A DNA stretch of 64,000 nt from Vibrio gelatinilyticus (GTDB lineage Bacteria; Pseudomonadota; Gammaproteobacteria; Enterobacterales; Vibrionaceae), in contig NZ_JAJNNZ010000019.1 of assembly GCF_022836845.1 (NCBI RefSeq), positions 1 through 64,000 of the forward strand, read 5' to 3'. Below, in pieces: positions 44,212 through 52,338 of the stretch. Position 1 is the stretch's first letter; every line of letters begins with the position of its first letter. The notes below the pieces were generated by a model. That model was not told where the DNA came from, made no database searches, and was given only the letters and a program-made list of their open reading frames with translations. Position numbers and translations under genes: made by a program.

Positions 44212-45084
44212 GTGAAAGTTCTTGTTATCGGGACGACAGGGATGCTGGGCTACAGCATCTTCGCAAACCTCTCTGAGTTATCAAATCTTGACGTTTATGG
44301 CACTGTTCGCACCGTAAATGGTTTGGAGAAGTTTTTCCCATCAACCGATAAATTGATTCCTAACGTTGATGTTAAAGATTTCGAAACTCTGGAAAGAGCG
44401 ATCTCAGCAGCTAAACCTGACGTTGTTATAAACTGTATTGGTTTAATCAAACAACATGACGTTTCTAAGCAGCACGTTGAAGCAATCGAGATCAATGCTT
44501 TGCTTCCACATAAAATTGCGCAGCTCTGCGATACCATTGATGCACGCTTAATTCACTTTTCAACGGACTGCGTGTTTGATGGTAAAGTGGGTGACTATTT
44601 AGAATCAGATTTACCAACTGCAACAGACCTCTATGGTAAATCTAAATGTCTTGGTGAAGTAGATTACGGCAAACACGTAACTCTGCGCACTTCAATTATC
44701 GGCCATGAGTTGAAATCTTCAGTAAGCTTAATTGATTGGTTCTTAAGTCAAGAAGGCTCTGTAAGAGGCTTCTCGAAAGCTGTATTCTCTGGCCTGCCAA
44801 CGGCCTATGTTGCAAAAGTTCTTGCAGATTATGTACTTCCAAATTCATCTCTATCTGGCTTATATCAATTATCTGTAGATCCTATCGATAAGTACTCTTT
44901 GATCTCAAAAGTTGCTGATGTCTACAATAAGCAGATTGAAATTGAGAAGTTTGAAGACTTTGTCATTGACCGTTCACTTAATTCATCAAAATTTCGTGAA
45001 GAAACGGGTTTCGTGCCACCATCTTGGGATGAGCTGGTAAAATTCATGCATAGCGATTACGTCAAGAGATATAGCAATGAGTAA
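44212..45084 (+). CDS. RmlD-like reductase of the UDP-acetamido-dideoxy-L-hexose pathway (WbvR/WbjC step)
   Basis: The 290-residue SDR protein has VKVLVIGTTGMLGYSIF at the start, VVINCIGLIKQHDVSKQH and DRLYGKSK-type DLYGKSKCLGE with the YxxxK motif. The GTG at 44212 is preceded by AAGG and follows the dehydratase stop. It should reduce the 4-keto group formed by the previous enzyme. WbjC and CapF are about 370 residues with an added cupin domain; this one lacks that domain and resembles the shorter RmlD-like WbvR. The next gene overlaps by 8 nt. Confidence 0.88.
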   Translation: MKVLVIGTTGMLGYSIFANLSELSNLDVYGTVRTVNGLEKFFPSTDKLIPNVDVKDFETLERAISAAKPDVVINCIGLIKQHDVSKQHVEAIEINALLPHKIAQLCDTIDARLIHFSTDCVFDGKVGDYLESDLPTATDLYGKSKCLGEVDYGKHVTLRTSIIGHELKSSVSLIDWFLSQEGSVRGFSKAVFSGLPTAYVAKVLADYVLPNSSLSGLYQLSVDPIDKYSLISKVADVYNKQIEIEKFEDFVIDRSLNSSKFREETGFVPPSWDELVKFMHSDYVKRYSNE

Positions 45085-46207
45085 ATTAAAAGTAGTAACA
45101 GTAGTTGGCACTCGCCCCGAGATTATCCGCCTTTCAAGAACAATCGCTAAGTTAGATGAGTATACTGAACATACTTTAGTACATACCGGTCAGAACTACG
45201 ATTATGAACTGAATCAAATCTTTTTCGATGATTTGGGTATTCGTTCTCCAGATATATTTCTTGAGTGCGCGGGTAGTACCGCTGCTGAAACAATGGCCCA
45301 GGTTATTAGTAAGTCAGACAAGCTTTTCGAAGATATTAGGCCTGAAGCAGTATTAATCCTAGGTGATACAAATAGTGCCCTGTCTGCAATTTCAGCAAAA
45401 CGTAAAAAGATACCAATCTTCCATATGGAAGCAGGTAACCGCTGTTTCGACTTGCGAGTGCCAGAAGAAATCAACCGCAAAATTGTCGACCATATTTCTG
45501 ATGTAAATCTGCCATACAGTGATATTGCTCGTGACTATTTATTACGTGAAGGTATTAGCCCTGATTTTATCGTGAAAACAGGTAGCCCAATGGATGAGGT
45601 TTTGAATCACTATGAAGATAAAATCTCACAATCTGACGTATTAGAACGTCTTGAGCTTAAGAGTGAAGGTTACTTTCTAGTTAGTGTTCATCGTGAAGAG
45701 AACGTAGATTCAGAGCGTAACATAAACAATTATGTATTATCTCTAAATACTATTGCAGAAAAGTACAATCTACCAATTATCGTCTCTACTCACCCTAGAA
45801 CGAGAAAGAAAATTGAGTTGCTTAATCTTGTATTCCATCCATTAGTTCGTTTAATGAAACCACTTGGGTTCAGTGATTATATCCGCCTCCAAAAAGAAGC
45901 CAAGGTTGTGTTAAGTGATAGCGGTACGATTACAGAAGAATCTTCTATCTTGAACTTCCCTGCAATTAACATTCGTGAAGCACAAGAGAGACCTGAAGGT
46001 TTCGAAGAGGGTGCGGTTATGTTTACAGGAATGAGCGTAGAAAGAATTCTTCAAGCAATAGATATCTTGGATGACCAACCTAGGGGTGAAAAGCGCTTAC
46101 TTAACAAGGTTGCTGACTATATTGCTCCAAATGTATCAGACAAGGTACTTCGCACCATTCTGAGCTACACAGATTACGTCAATCGAGTGGTTTGGAAAAA
46201 ACAATAA
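45077..46207 (+). CDS. UDP-N-acetyl-hexosamine 2-epimerase, WbjD/CapG/WbvD type
   Basis: The 376-residue WecB-superfamily protein starts MSKLKVVTVVGTRPEIIRLS. It contains VLILGDTNSALSA, FHMEAGNRCFDLRVPEEINR, VSVHREENVD and DSGTITEESSILNFPAINIR, all features of UDP-GlcNAc 2-epimerases. Context shows that it performs the final C2 epimerisation of the L-sugar pathway rather than making ManNAc. It overlaps the reductase gene by 8 nt and shares one base with the next start codon. Confidence 0.92.
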   Translation: MSKLKVVTVVGTRPEIIRLSRTIAKLDEYTEHTLVHTGQNYDYELNQIFFDDLGIRSPDIFLECAGSTAAETMAQVISKSDKLFEDIRPEAVLILGDTNSALSAISAKRKKIPIFHMEAGNRCFDLRVPEEINRKIVDHISDVNLPYSDIARDYLLREGISPDFIVKTGSPMDEVLNHYEDKISQSDVLERLELKSEGYFLVSVHREENVDSERNINNYVLSLNTIAEKYNLPIIVSTHPRTRKKIELLNLVFHPLVRLMKPLGFSDYIRLQKEAKVVLSDSGTITEESSILNFPAINIREAQERPEGFEEGAVMFTGMSVERILQAIDILDDQPRGEKRLLNKVADYIAPNVSDKVLRTILSYTDYVNRVVWKKQ

Positions 46208-47427
46208 TGCACTTAGCTCTAATTATTGATGACTATCTGCCACACAGTACACGTGTGGCAGCCAAAATGTTTCATGATCTAGCTAAAGAAATGATCCAAC
46301 AAGGGCATCAAGTGACGGTGATTACCCCTCATTTTGATAAGGAGCTGCCAAGACTTATTGAAGATAGTTTAGAGGGAGTCACTATATGGCGCTTCTTGTC
46401 TGGTGAGATAAAGGACGTGCCAAAGGTTACCCGAGCGATTAACGAAACGTTACTCTCACATAATGCTTGGCGAGCAATCAAAAACAAGATAGAGAAAGAT
46501 ACGTTTGATGGAATTGTTTACTATTCGCCTTCAATTTTCTTTGGCTCATTGGTATCGAAAATAAAGAAGCGATGCCAGTGCCCAAGCTATCTTGTCCTCC
46601 GAGACTTCTTCCCTCAGTGGGCAATTGATTCAGGCCTTATGCGCAAAGGCTCTTTTATTGAAAGGTACTTTAGGTATTTTGAAAATCAGTCATATTGTAC
46701 GGCAGATACTATAGGTGTTATGTCAGAGCGTAACCTTCAGATTTTTGAAGAAGCAACGAGTTCGAGCTACCACTCATCAATTCTGAGAAACTGGGCTAGC
46801 TTAATACCGCATCAGTTGCCAAACGATGCTGTGTGCCTGCGCCAAAGACTAGGTTTGACAGACGAAGTTATTTACTTTTATGGCGGCAATATTGGCCATG
46901 CCCAAGATATGGCGAATTTGATGCGATTAGCAAAGGGGATGCAACAGTATGAAAAAGCGCATTTTCTTTTTGTTGGTCAAGGGGATGAAGTAGATTTAAT
47001 CCAAGAACTAGCTACCGATTGGAAGCTTGATAATTTTAGCTATCTTCCTTCAGTCAATCAGGAAGAGTTCAAGGATCTTTTGGCTCAAGTTGATGTAGGG
47101 CTGTTCTCATTGTCGGCTAAACATACCGCTCATAACTTTCCTGGCAAGCTATTGGGCTATATGGTTCAATCCCTGCCTATCCTGGGCAGCGTCAATCAAG
47201 GTAATGATTTGATGGATCTTGTTAATGATAATAAAGCGGGTTTAATCAGTGTTAACGGTGACGACGATCTTTTCTTAGCTAACGCCATTAAGTTGCACGA
47301 AAGTGTAAAATTGCGAAAAGATATTGGAGAGGCTGGTAATCGCTTACTCGAAGCTGAGTTCTCGGTCACCGCGATAACCTCTAGCGTCATTGATGCACTG
47401 ACCAGAGAAAGCTGGGTAGAAAAATAA
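46207..47427 (+). CDS. wbuB: Glycosyltransferase family 4, WbuB-like
   Basis: The 406-residue GT-B protein starts MHLALIIDDYLPHSTRVAAK. It has the WbuB-type RDFFPQWAIDSGL and FGGNIGHAQDMAN-like YGGNIGHAQDMANLM, with FPGKLLGYMVQSLPILGSV for donor binding. WbuB-like enzymes add L-FucNAc or related L-hexosamines in E. coli and Pseudomonas O-antigens, matching the pathway just upstream. The ATG at 46207 overlaps the previous stop (TAATG). An upstream frame would add five residues within the 2-epimerase gene. Confidence 0.85.
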   Translation: MHLALIIDDYLPHSTRVAAKMFHDLAKEMIQQGHQVTVITPHFDKELPRLIEDSLEGVTIWRFLSGEIKDVPKVTRAINETLLSHNAWRAIKNKIEKDTFDGIVYYSPSIFFGSLVSKIKKRCQCPSYLVLRDFFPQWAIDSGLMRKGSFIERYFRYFENQSYCTADTIGVMSERNLQIFEEATSSSYHSSILRNWASLIPHQLPNDAVCLRQRLGLTDEVIYFYGGNIGHAQDMANLMRLAKGMQQYEKAHFLFVGQGDEVDLIQELATDWKLDNFSYLPSVNQEEFKDLLAQVDVGLFSLSAKHTAHNFPGKLLGYMVQSLPILGSVNQGNDLMDLVNDNKAGLISVNGDDDLFLANAIKLHESVKLRKDIGEAGNRLLEAEFSVTAITSSVIDALTRESWVEK

Positions 47428-47429
47428 TA

Positions 47430-47843
47430 ATGAGAGTCTTTGATCATCAATATCTAAACAACCTCGAGGATAAAGCAAGCAGCAGCTATCGTAAAAGGGC
47501 ACACTTAAATTTACATGGTGACTTTAATGAAAAGGTGCAACGTCTGTTTATATCTCTTACAAAAGGGAGCTATGTTGAGCCTCATTACCATGAGCTTCCC
47601 CATCAGTGGGAAATGTTCGTGGTAATTCAGGGTATTGTTGAAGTTATTTTCTATGCATCAACCGGTAAAGAGATTAAGCGTTTGTTTGTTGGTGAAGGTC
47701 AAGCTTGTAAAGCGATTGAAATTGATCCTCTTGATATCCATAGTGTGGAGTGCATTTCTGACAAAGCATTAATGCTAGAAATTAAGGAAGGCCCATTTAA
47801 GCCCGAGACAGCAAAAATCTCGGCCGCTTTTTTAAAATCCTAA
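47430..47843 (+). CDS. wbuC: WbuC family cupin-fold metalloprotein
   Basis: A 137-residue single-cupin protein with metal-binding HYHELPHQWEMFVV at about 51-64 and a further DPLDIHSVECI segment. WbuC proteins accompany WbuB-like transferases in O-antigen clusters of E. coli and others; their biochemical role is not established. It starts 2 bp after the wbuB stop. One possibility is that it supplies the cupin function which CapF/WbjC carries as a fused C-terminal domain and which the reductase here lacks. Confidence 0.88.
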   Translation: MRVFDHQYLNNLEDKASSSYRKRAHLNLHGDFNEKVQRLFISLTKGSYVEPHYHELPHQWEMFVVIQGIVEVIFYASTGKEIKRLFVGEGQACKAIEIDPLDIHSVECISDKALMLEIKEGPFKPETAKISAAFLKS

Positions 47844-47918
47844 TTCAAATCATATTTTCCATTCCATCACTTTTATTCCATAAATGGCAATAACAACCAC
47901 CTCGGTTTAAACAATCCT

Positions 47919-49283
47919 ATGAATTTTAGCGCAGTTATCCTTGCAGCAGGTAAAGGCACAAGGATGTATTCACATTTACCCAAAGTACTTCATACCTTAG
48001 GTGGCAAACCTATGGTAGAGCATGTCATCAATGCTTGTCAGTCGCTTCAGGCACAATCGTTACACCTCGTCTATGGGCATGGAGGGGATACGCTTAAATC
48101 CGGGTTGGCAGATTTGCCACTGAATTGGATTGAACAAGCGGATCAACTAGGCACTGGCCACGCTGTATTGCAAGCGGCGCCTTCCCTCGGTGACGATGAG
48201 AACGTAGTGGTGCTGTATGGTGACGTACCGCTCATTGCGCCACAGACCTTGCAAAACCTGTTAAGTGCTCAACCAAATGGTGGAATAGCCTTGCTCACCG
48301 TCGCCGTCGAAAACCCAACAGGATACGGCCGCATTATTCGCGAAAATGGCCCTGTTGTGGCGATTGTTGAAGAGAAAGATGCCAACGATGAGCAAAAGCG
48401 CATTGGCGAGATAAATACGGGTGTTTTGGTGGCCAATGGGGCCGATCTAAAGCGTTGGTTATCCAAGCTTACCAATGATAATGCTCAAGGGGAATATTAC
48501 CTCACCGACATTATCTGTATTGCACATCAAGAGGGAGGCGCGATTGAAGCGGTGCATCCACAATGCAGAAGTGAAGTCGAAGGAGTGAATAACCGAGTAC
48601 AGCTTGCGGAGTTGGAGCGTATCTATCAAGTTACACAAGCTGAAACGCTTCTTAAGCAAGGGGTGATGATCCGTGACCCACAACGCTTTGATTTACGTGG
48701 CACGTTGAAATGTGGCATGGACGTAGAGATCGACATCAATGTCATTATCGAGGGGCACGTGACGCTTGGTGATAACGTGACGATCGGTGCTGGCACTGTG
48801 CTAAAAGATTGTTACGTAGAGGCCAATACAATCGTTCGTCCTTATTCAGTGATAGAAGGTGCAACCATTGGGCAGCAGTGTACTATTGGTCCGTTTTCTC
48901 GCGTACGTCCAGGAACGGTATTAAGTAATGATGCGCATGTGGGTAACTTTGTGGAAATCAAAAATGTCCAGTTGGGTGAAGGCTCAAAAGCCAATCACTT
49001 AAGTTATCTCGGCGATGCCGATATCGGCAGGCGTGTGAATGTTGGTGCGGGTGCTATCACGTGCAACTACGACGGAGCGAATAAACATAAAACCGTGATT
49101 GGTGATGATGTGTTTGTTGGCTCCGATAGTCAGTTAATCGCTCCGGTTGAGATTGCTAATGGCGCAACCATTGCAGCTGGCACAACCGTAGCCAAATCGG
49201 TTGCTGAGCAAGAGTTAGTATTAACTCGCTCTAAATCCACTATCAAAACACACTGGCAACGACCAGTGAAAATAAAAAAATAA
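47919..49283 (+). CDS. glmU: Bifunctional GlcN-1-P acetyltransferase/GlcNAc-1-P uridyltransferase GlmU
   Basis: The 454-residue enzyme makes UDP-GlcNAc in two steps. The N-terminal pyrophosphorylase domain has VILAAGKGTRMYSHLPKVLH. The C-terminal left-handed beta-helix has VRPGTVLSNDAHVGNFVEIK and KANHLSYLGDADIG with the acetyltransferase His. All key motifs are present. The housekeeping glmU of Vibrio normally lies near the atp operon, so this is probably a second copy dedicated to the polysaccharide. glmM follows 41 bp later. No clear ribosome-binding site precedes the ATG. Confidence 0.93.
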   Translation: MNFSAVILAAGKGTRMYSHLPKVLHTLGGKPMVEHVINACQSLQAQSLHLVYGHGGDTLKSGLADLPLNWIEQADQLGTGHAVLQAAPSLGDDENVVVLYGDVPLIAPQTLQNLLSAQPNGGIALLTVAVENPTGYGRIIRENGPVVAIVEEKDANDEQKRIGEINTGVLVANGADLKRWLSKLTNDNAQGEYYLTDIICIAHQEGGAIEAVHPQCRSEVEGVNNRVQLAELERIYQVTQAETLLKQGVMIRDPQRFDLRGTLKCGMDVEIDINVIIEGHVTLGDNVTIGAGTVLKDCYVEANTIVRPYSVIEGATIGQQCTIGPFSRVRPGTVLSNDAHVGNFVEIKNVQLGEGSKANHLSYLGDADIGRRVNVGAGAITCNYDGANKHKTVIGDDVFVGSDSQLIAPVEIANGATIAAGTTVAKSVAEQELVLTRSKSTIKTHWQRPVKIKK

Positions 49284-49324
49284 CAGAGACAATTTTTTCG
49301 TTTGTTGGCTTGTAAGGAATGATC

Positions 49325-50671
49325 ATGACAAGAAAATATTTCGGCACCGACGGTGTGCGCGGAAAAGTGGGTACTTACCCAATCACACCTGACTTTGCAT
49401 TAAAACTAGGCTGGGCGGCCGGGCGCGTACTCTCACGTATGGGTACAAAAAAAGTGATCATCGGTAAAGATACGCGTATTTCTGGCTACATGTTGGAATC
49501 GGCACTGGAGGCGGGCTTTTCTGCTGCTGGCGTAAACGCGGTAATGACAGGGCCTATCCCAACCCCCGCGGTTGCTTACTTAACGAAGACGTTTCGCGCG
49601 GAAGCGGGCGTGGTGATTAGTGCGTCACATAATCCTTATTACGATAACGGTATTAAGTTCTTTTCTGAAACCGGTGAAAAGCTATCTGATGAGATAGAGT
49701 TGGCGATTGAAGCTGAGCTTGATAAAGAAATCGAATGCGTGCCGTCGGATAAGCTTGGCAAAGCAAGAAGAATGGATGATGCAGCAGGGCGCTATATTGA
49801 ATTTTGCAAAGGTACGTTCCCTTCAGAATTAACGCTCGAAGGCTCAAAGCTGGTAGTCGATTCCGCACATGGTGCGGCTTATCAAATTGCTCCAGCTGTT
49901 TTTAAAGAACTGGGTGCAGACGTAATTTCCATTGGTGATAAACCCAATGGATTAAACATCAATGAGCAGTGTGGTGCGACCGACCTAAAATTATTGCAGA
50001 AAACTGTTGTTGATCTAGGTGCTGATATAGGCATCGGTCTAGACGGTGACAGTGATCGTATTATGTTAGTGGATAACAACGGCACGGTTATCGACGGTGA
50101 CCAAATCCTGTTTATTCTTGCCAAGCAAGCACTTAAAAACGGTACACTGCAAGGTGGCGTTGTGGGTACGCTGATGTCTAATATGGGGCTTGAGCTTGCT
50201 CTTGGAAAGTTGGGCATTCCGTTCATTCGAGCGAATGTTGGTGATCGTTACGTCATGGAGCATATGTTGGCCAACAACTGGTGGCTTGGGGGCGAAAACT
50301 CTGGGCATGTGATTTGTCGCGATAAAGTAACAACGGGTGACGCGATTGTAGCTGCGCTCCAAGTCTTAGCTGTCATACAGGCTGAAAAAGTCTCTCTGGC
50401 ACAGCTTGCGAGTGAAATGCCAATGCTACCTCAAGTCCTAGTGAACGTGCGTTATAGTGGAGAGAGTCAACCACTCGAGCAAAAGTCAGTGCAACAAAGT
50501 GTTGCGGATGCAGAACAAGCCTTGGGCTGTGCAACTCCTTCACCGGAAGGGCGCGTATTGCTACGCAAATCAGGTACAGAACCGCTTATTCGCGTTATGG
50601 TCGAAGCAAAGAGCAACGACGCGGCCCAAAAGTGGGCTGAACATATCGCTGCTGCGGTGAAACTAGCCTAG
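49325..50671 (+). CDS. glmM: Phosphoglucosamine mutase GlmM
   Basis: GlmM interconverts GlcN-6-P and GlcN-1-P, feeding GlmU. The 448-residue protein has KYFGTDGVRG at the start, the phosphoserine loop VISASHNP (Ser101), metal-binding DGDSDR and the C-terminal RKSGTEPLIRVMVE. AAGGA lies 6 nt before the ATG at 49325; an ATG six bases earlier is too close. The housekeeping glmM of gamma-proteobacteria follows folP, so this copy is likely a paralog paired with glmU in the capsule locus. Confidence 0.93.
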   Translation: MTRKYFGTDGVRGKVGTYPITPDFALKLGWAAGRVLSRMGTKKVIIGKDTRISGYMLESALEAGFSAAGVNAVMTGPIPTPAVAYLTKTFRAEAGVVISASHNPYYDNGIKFFSETGEKLSDEIELAIEAELDKEIECVPSDKLGKARRMDDAAGRYIEFCKGTFPSELTLEGSKLVVDSAHGAAYQIAPAVFKELGADVISIGDKPNGLNINEQCGATDLKLLQKTVVDLGADIGIGLDGDSDRIMLVDNNGTVIDGDQILFILAKQALKNGTLQGGVVGTLMSNMGLELALGKLGIPFIRANVGDRYVMEHMLANNWWLGGENSGHVICRDKVTTGDAIVAALQVLAVIQAEKVSLAQLASEMPMLPQVLVNVRYSGESQPLEQKSVQQSVADAEQALGCATPSPEGRVLLRKSGTEPLIRVMVEAKSNDAAQKWAEHIAAAVKLA

Positions 50672-50844
50672 CCTTATCGCCTTCAATACCGTGCGCCAGT
50701 TTATTTTGGCGTACGACAAGTCTCTATACTCATTCTAAAAAACACAGGGCTGCGCTAGGCGCTTCACACGAATAGGGCTTCAGGGAAACCTCATGAATAT
50801 CGTTGATATATTAGGGCTGCAGAGGCAGAGGTGCTATGAATTCG
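50672..50844. other. Non-coding region after glmM
   Basis: About 170 bp with an inverted-repeat segment near 50689-50716 (GTGCGCCAGTTTATTTTGGC then GTAC) that may terminate glmM. No gene is visible. It leads into the decayed ISAs1 remnant. Confidence 0.35.
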
Positions 50845-51041
50845 CTTGAAGCGACTCTTTCTCACTAGGGGGTAGAGGTCATGCATTGGTCGCTTGATAC
50901 CGCATTTTGTGAGGACAACTCTCGCATTAGAGCGGACGGTCGCGCATAAGCTTTTGCAAGGTCCAGACAGATGTGTTTGAACCTATTAAAAAGTAAGCTT
51001 CGTGTAAGCCTTATATGACGGCGATGTTCAGCTGTTTCCGA
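50845..51041 (+). pseudogene. ISAs1-family transposase remnant C with terminal-repeat-like end
   Basis: Decayed transposase: LEATLSH, stop, GVEVMHWSLDTAFCEDNSRI, then ADGRA, stop, AFARSRQMCLNLLKSK. It aligns with remnants A and B but has two internal stops and a deletion before the end. The sequence from 51017, GACGGCGATGTTCAGCTGTT then TCCGAG, matches the terminal-repeat-like end of the other copies. It lies on the far side of the wzy-glmM block and in the same orientation as remnants A and B. Confidence 0.85.
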
Positions 51042-51048
51042 GCCAGAG

Positions 51049-52128
51049 TTATTCTTCACTAACCCCTTTCTCCACACCCAACCACTTCCTCACCTTTGCT
51101 GAAATCACCCAGATATAGCTAAGTATCACGCAGTACAATACAAAGCAGATAATAAAACTGTATAACATGATGTACTCAGGTATCTCTGCCAATTCCCCAT
51201 ATACCCCAAAACCAGCATATGCGATAGCAATGAGCGCGATAGCCACTAGCGTTTGCTTAGTGTTTAGGCCTAATCGCTGAAATATGTGGTGGAGATGCTC
51301 TCTGTCGGGTTTGAACGGTGAGTCGCCACGCCTGACACGTCGTATCATGATAGCAGCCATGTCCATTAAAGGCACCGCAATGAGCCACAAAGCCGTCACT
51401 GGGCGCAGTGGCGAAGGGCCTTCGTTTTGACTTGAAAGCAACAAAAGCCAAATGACGGTAAATCCAATCAACATACTGCCCGCGTCGCCCATAAAGACCT
51501 TTCTCTTTTGTCCGAATAACCCTAGATTAAATAGGATGTACGGCAGCATGATAACGACAATCACTAAGCAGAGATAAGCAATATTCAATTGCCAGTCAAG
51601 CATGACCAGTAAGCCTAGCCCAGAGAAGGTCACTGTAGAAAGAATTCCTAATAGCCCGTCAATTCCGTCTACCATATTAAAAGCGTTAATCGCCCCGATC
51701 ACGGCAAAAATCGTCACTACGTAGCCCGCAGGCCCAAGGGTTAGTTCAACAGGATCAAATAAGTAGCCTAGTGTATGCAGCTTAATTCCGGCTAGATACA
51801 TCATTCCAACTGAAAGCCCGGCCTGTATAAGAAAACGAAGCTTATAACTGACATCAAATTTGTCGTCGAGCGCTCCTACCGAAACAAGAATGACAATACA
51901 TAGCGCATAAAGCTCTACATGAGGGATGATCATGGGATTGTTGATTAAAAAGAACAACAGCGAGATGCAAATCGAAATACCGCCCACCAGTGGGATGGCA
52001 CCGTCGTGATGTTTTCTTGCGTTAGGCTTATCCACCAAACCGATATGAAGCGCAACTTTACGGAGCAAAAACAGGGACGCAAAAGAAAAGAAGAAATGGA
52101 ATGTGAGTTCGGTTATTGAAATGAACAC
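51049..52128 (-). CDS. wecA: Undecaprenyl-phosphate GlcNAc-1-phosphate transferase, WecA-like (copy 1)
   Basis: A polyprenyl-phosphate HexNAc-1-P transferase with about 11 membrane segments. VGLVDKPNARKHHDGAIPLV-type sequence near the N-terminus, GALDDKFDVSYKLR, NAFNMVDGIDGLLG and VFMGDAGSMLIGF carry the family's catalytic Asp residues, and PDREHLHHIFQRLG is the HIHH-like loop. I prefer the GTG at 52128 (359 residues), which aligns with E. coli WecA; the frame is open to 52209. It would start the repeat unit on the lipid carrier. A closely related copy lies 210 bp upstream. Confidence 0.88.
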   Translation of the reverse strand: MFISITELTFHFFFSFASLFLLRKVALHIGLVDKPNARKHHDGAIPLVGGISICISLLFFLINNPMIIPHVELYALCIVILVSVGALDDKFDVSYKLRFLIQAGLSVGMMYLAGIKLHTLGYLFDPVELTLGPAGYVVTIFAVIGAINAFNMVDGIDGLLGILSTVTFSGLGLLVMLDWQLNIAYLCLVIVVIMLPYILFNLGLFGQKRKVFMGDAGSMLIGFTVIWLLLLSSQNEGPSPLRPVTALWLIAVPLMDMAAIMIRRVRRGDSPFKPDREHLHHIFQRLGLNTKQTLVAIALIAIAYAGFGVYGELAEIPEYIMLYSFIICFVLYCVILSYIWVISAKVRKWLGVEKGVSEE

Positions 52129-52338
52129 CCTGAGACCTTGTAGTGATGAATACTGCTTGTTCGATAATAAAGCAATTAGGCTCAAAACAAAAATGCTGCT
52201 GGCTTTCAACGAGTGATTTTCGTCAAGATTTCCATCAGATGCGTTTACCGATGTGACGAGTTCAGCGCGCTGACTTTAGCTTTGACGGCTATAGCTGCAC
52301 GCGCTGGTTTATATTGGGGAATATGAAAAAACGTTGGG

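Noticed and set aside
44212..45084. dTDP-rhamnose reductase RmlD
   Set aside because: rmlA, rmlB and rmlC are absent, and the gene is embedded between the UDP-GlcNAc dehydratase and the 2-epimerase.
45077..46207. Housekeeping wecB (ManNAc synthesis)
   Set aside because: There is no wecC nearby and it is coupled to the dehydratase and reductase of the L-sugar pathway, so a WbjD/WbvD role fits better.
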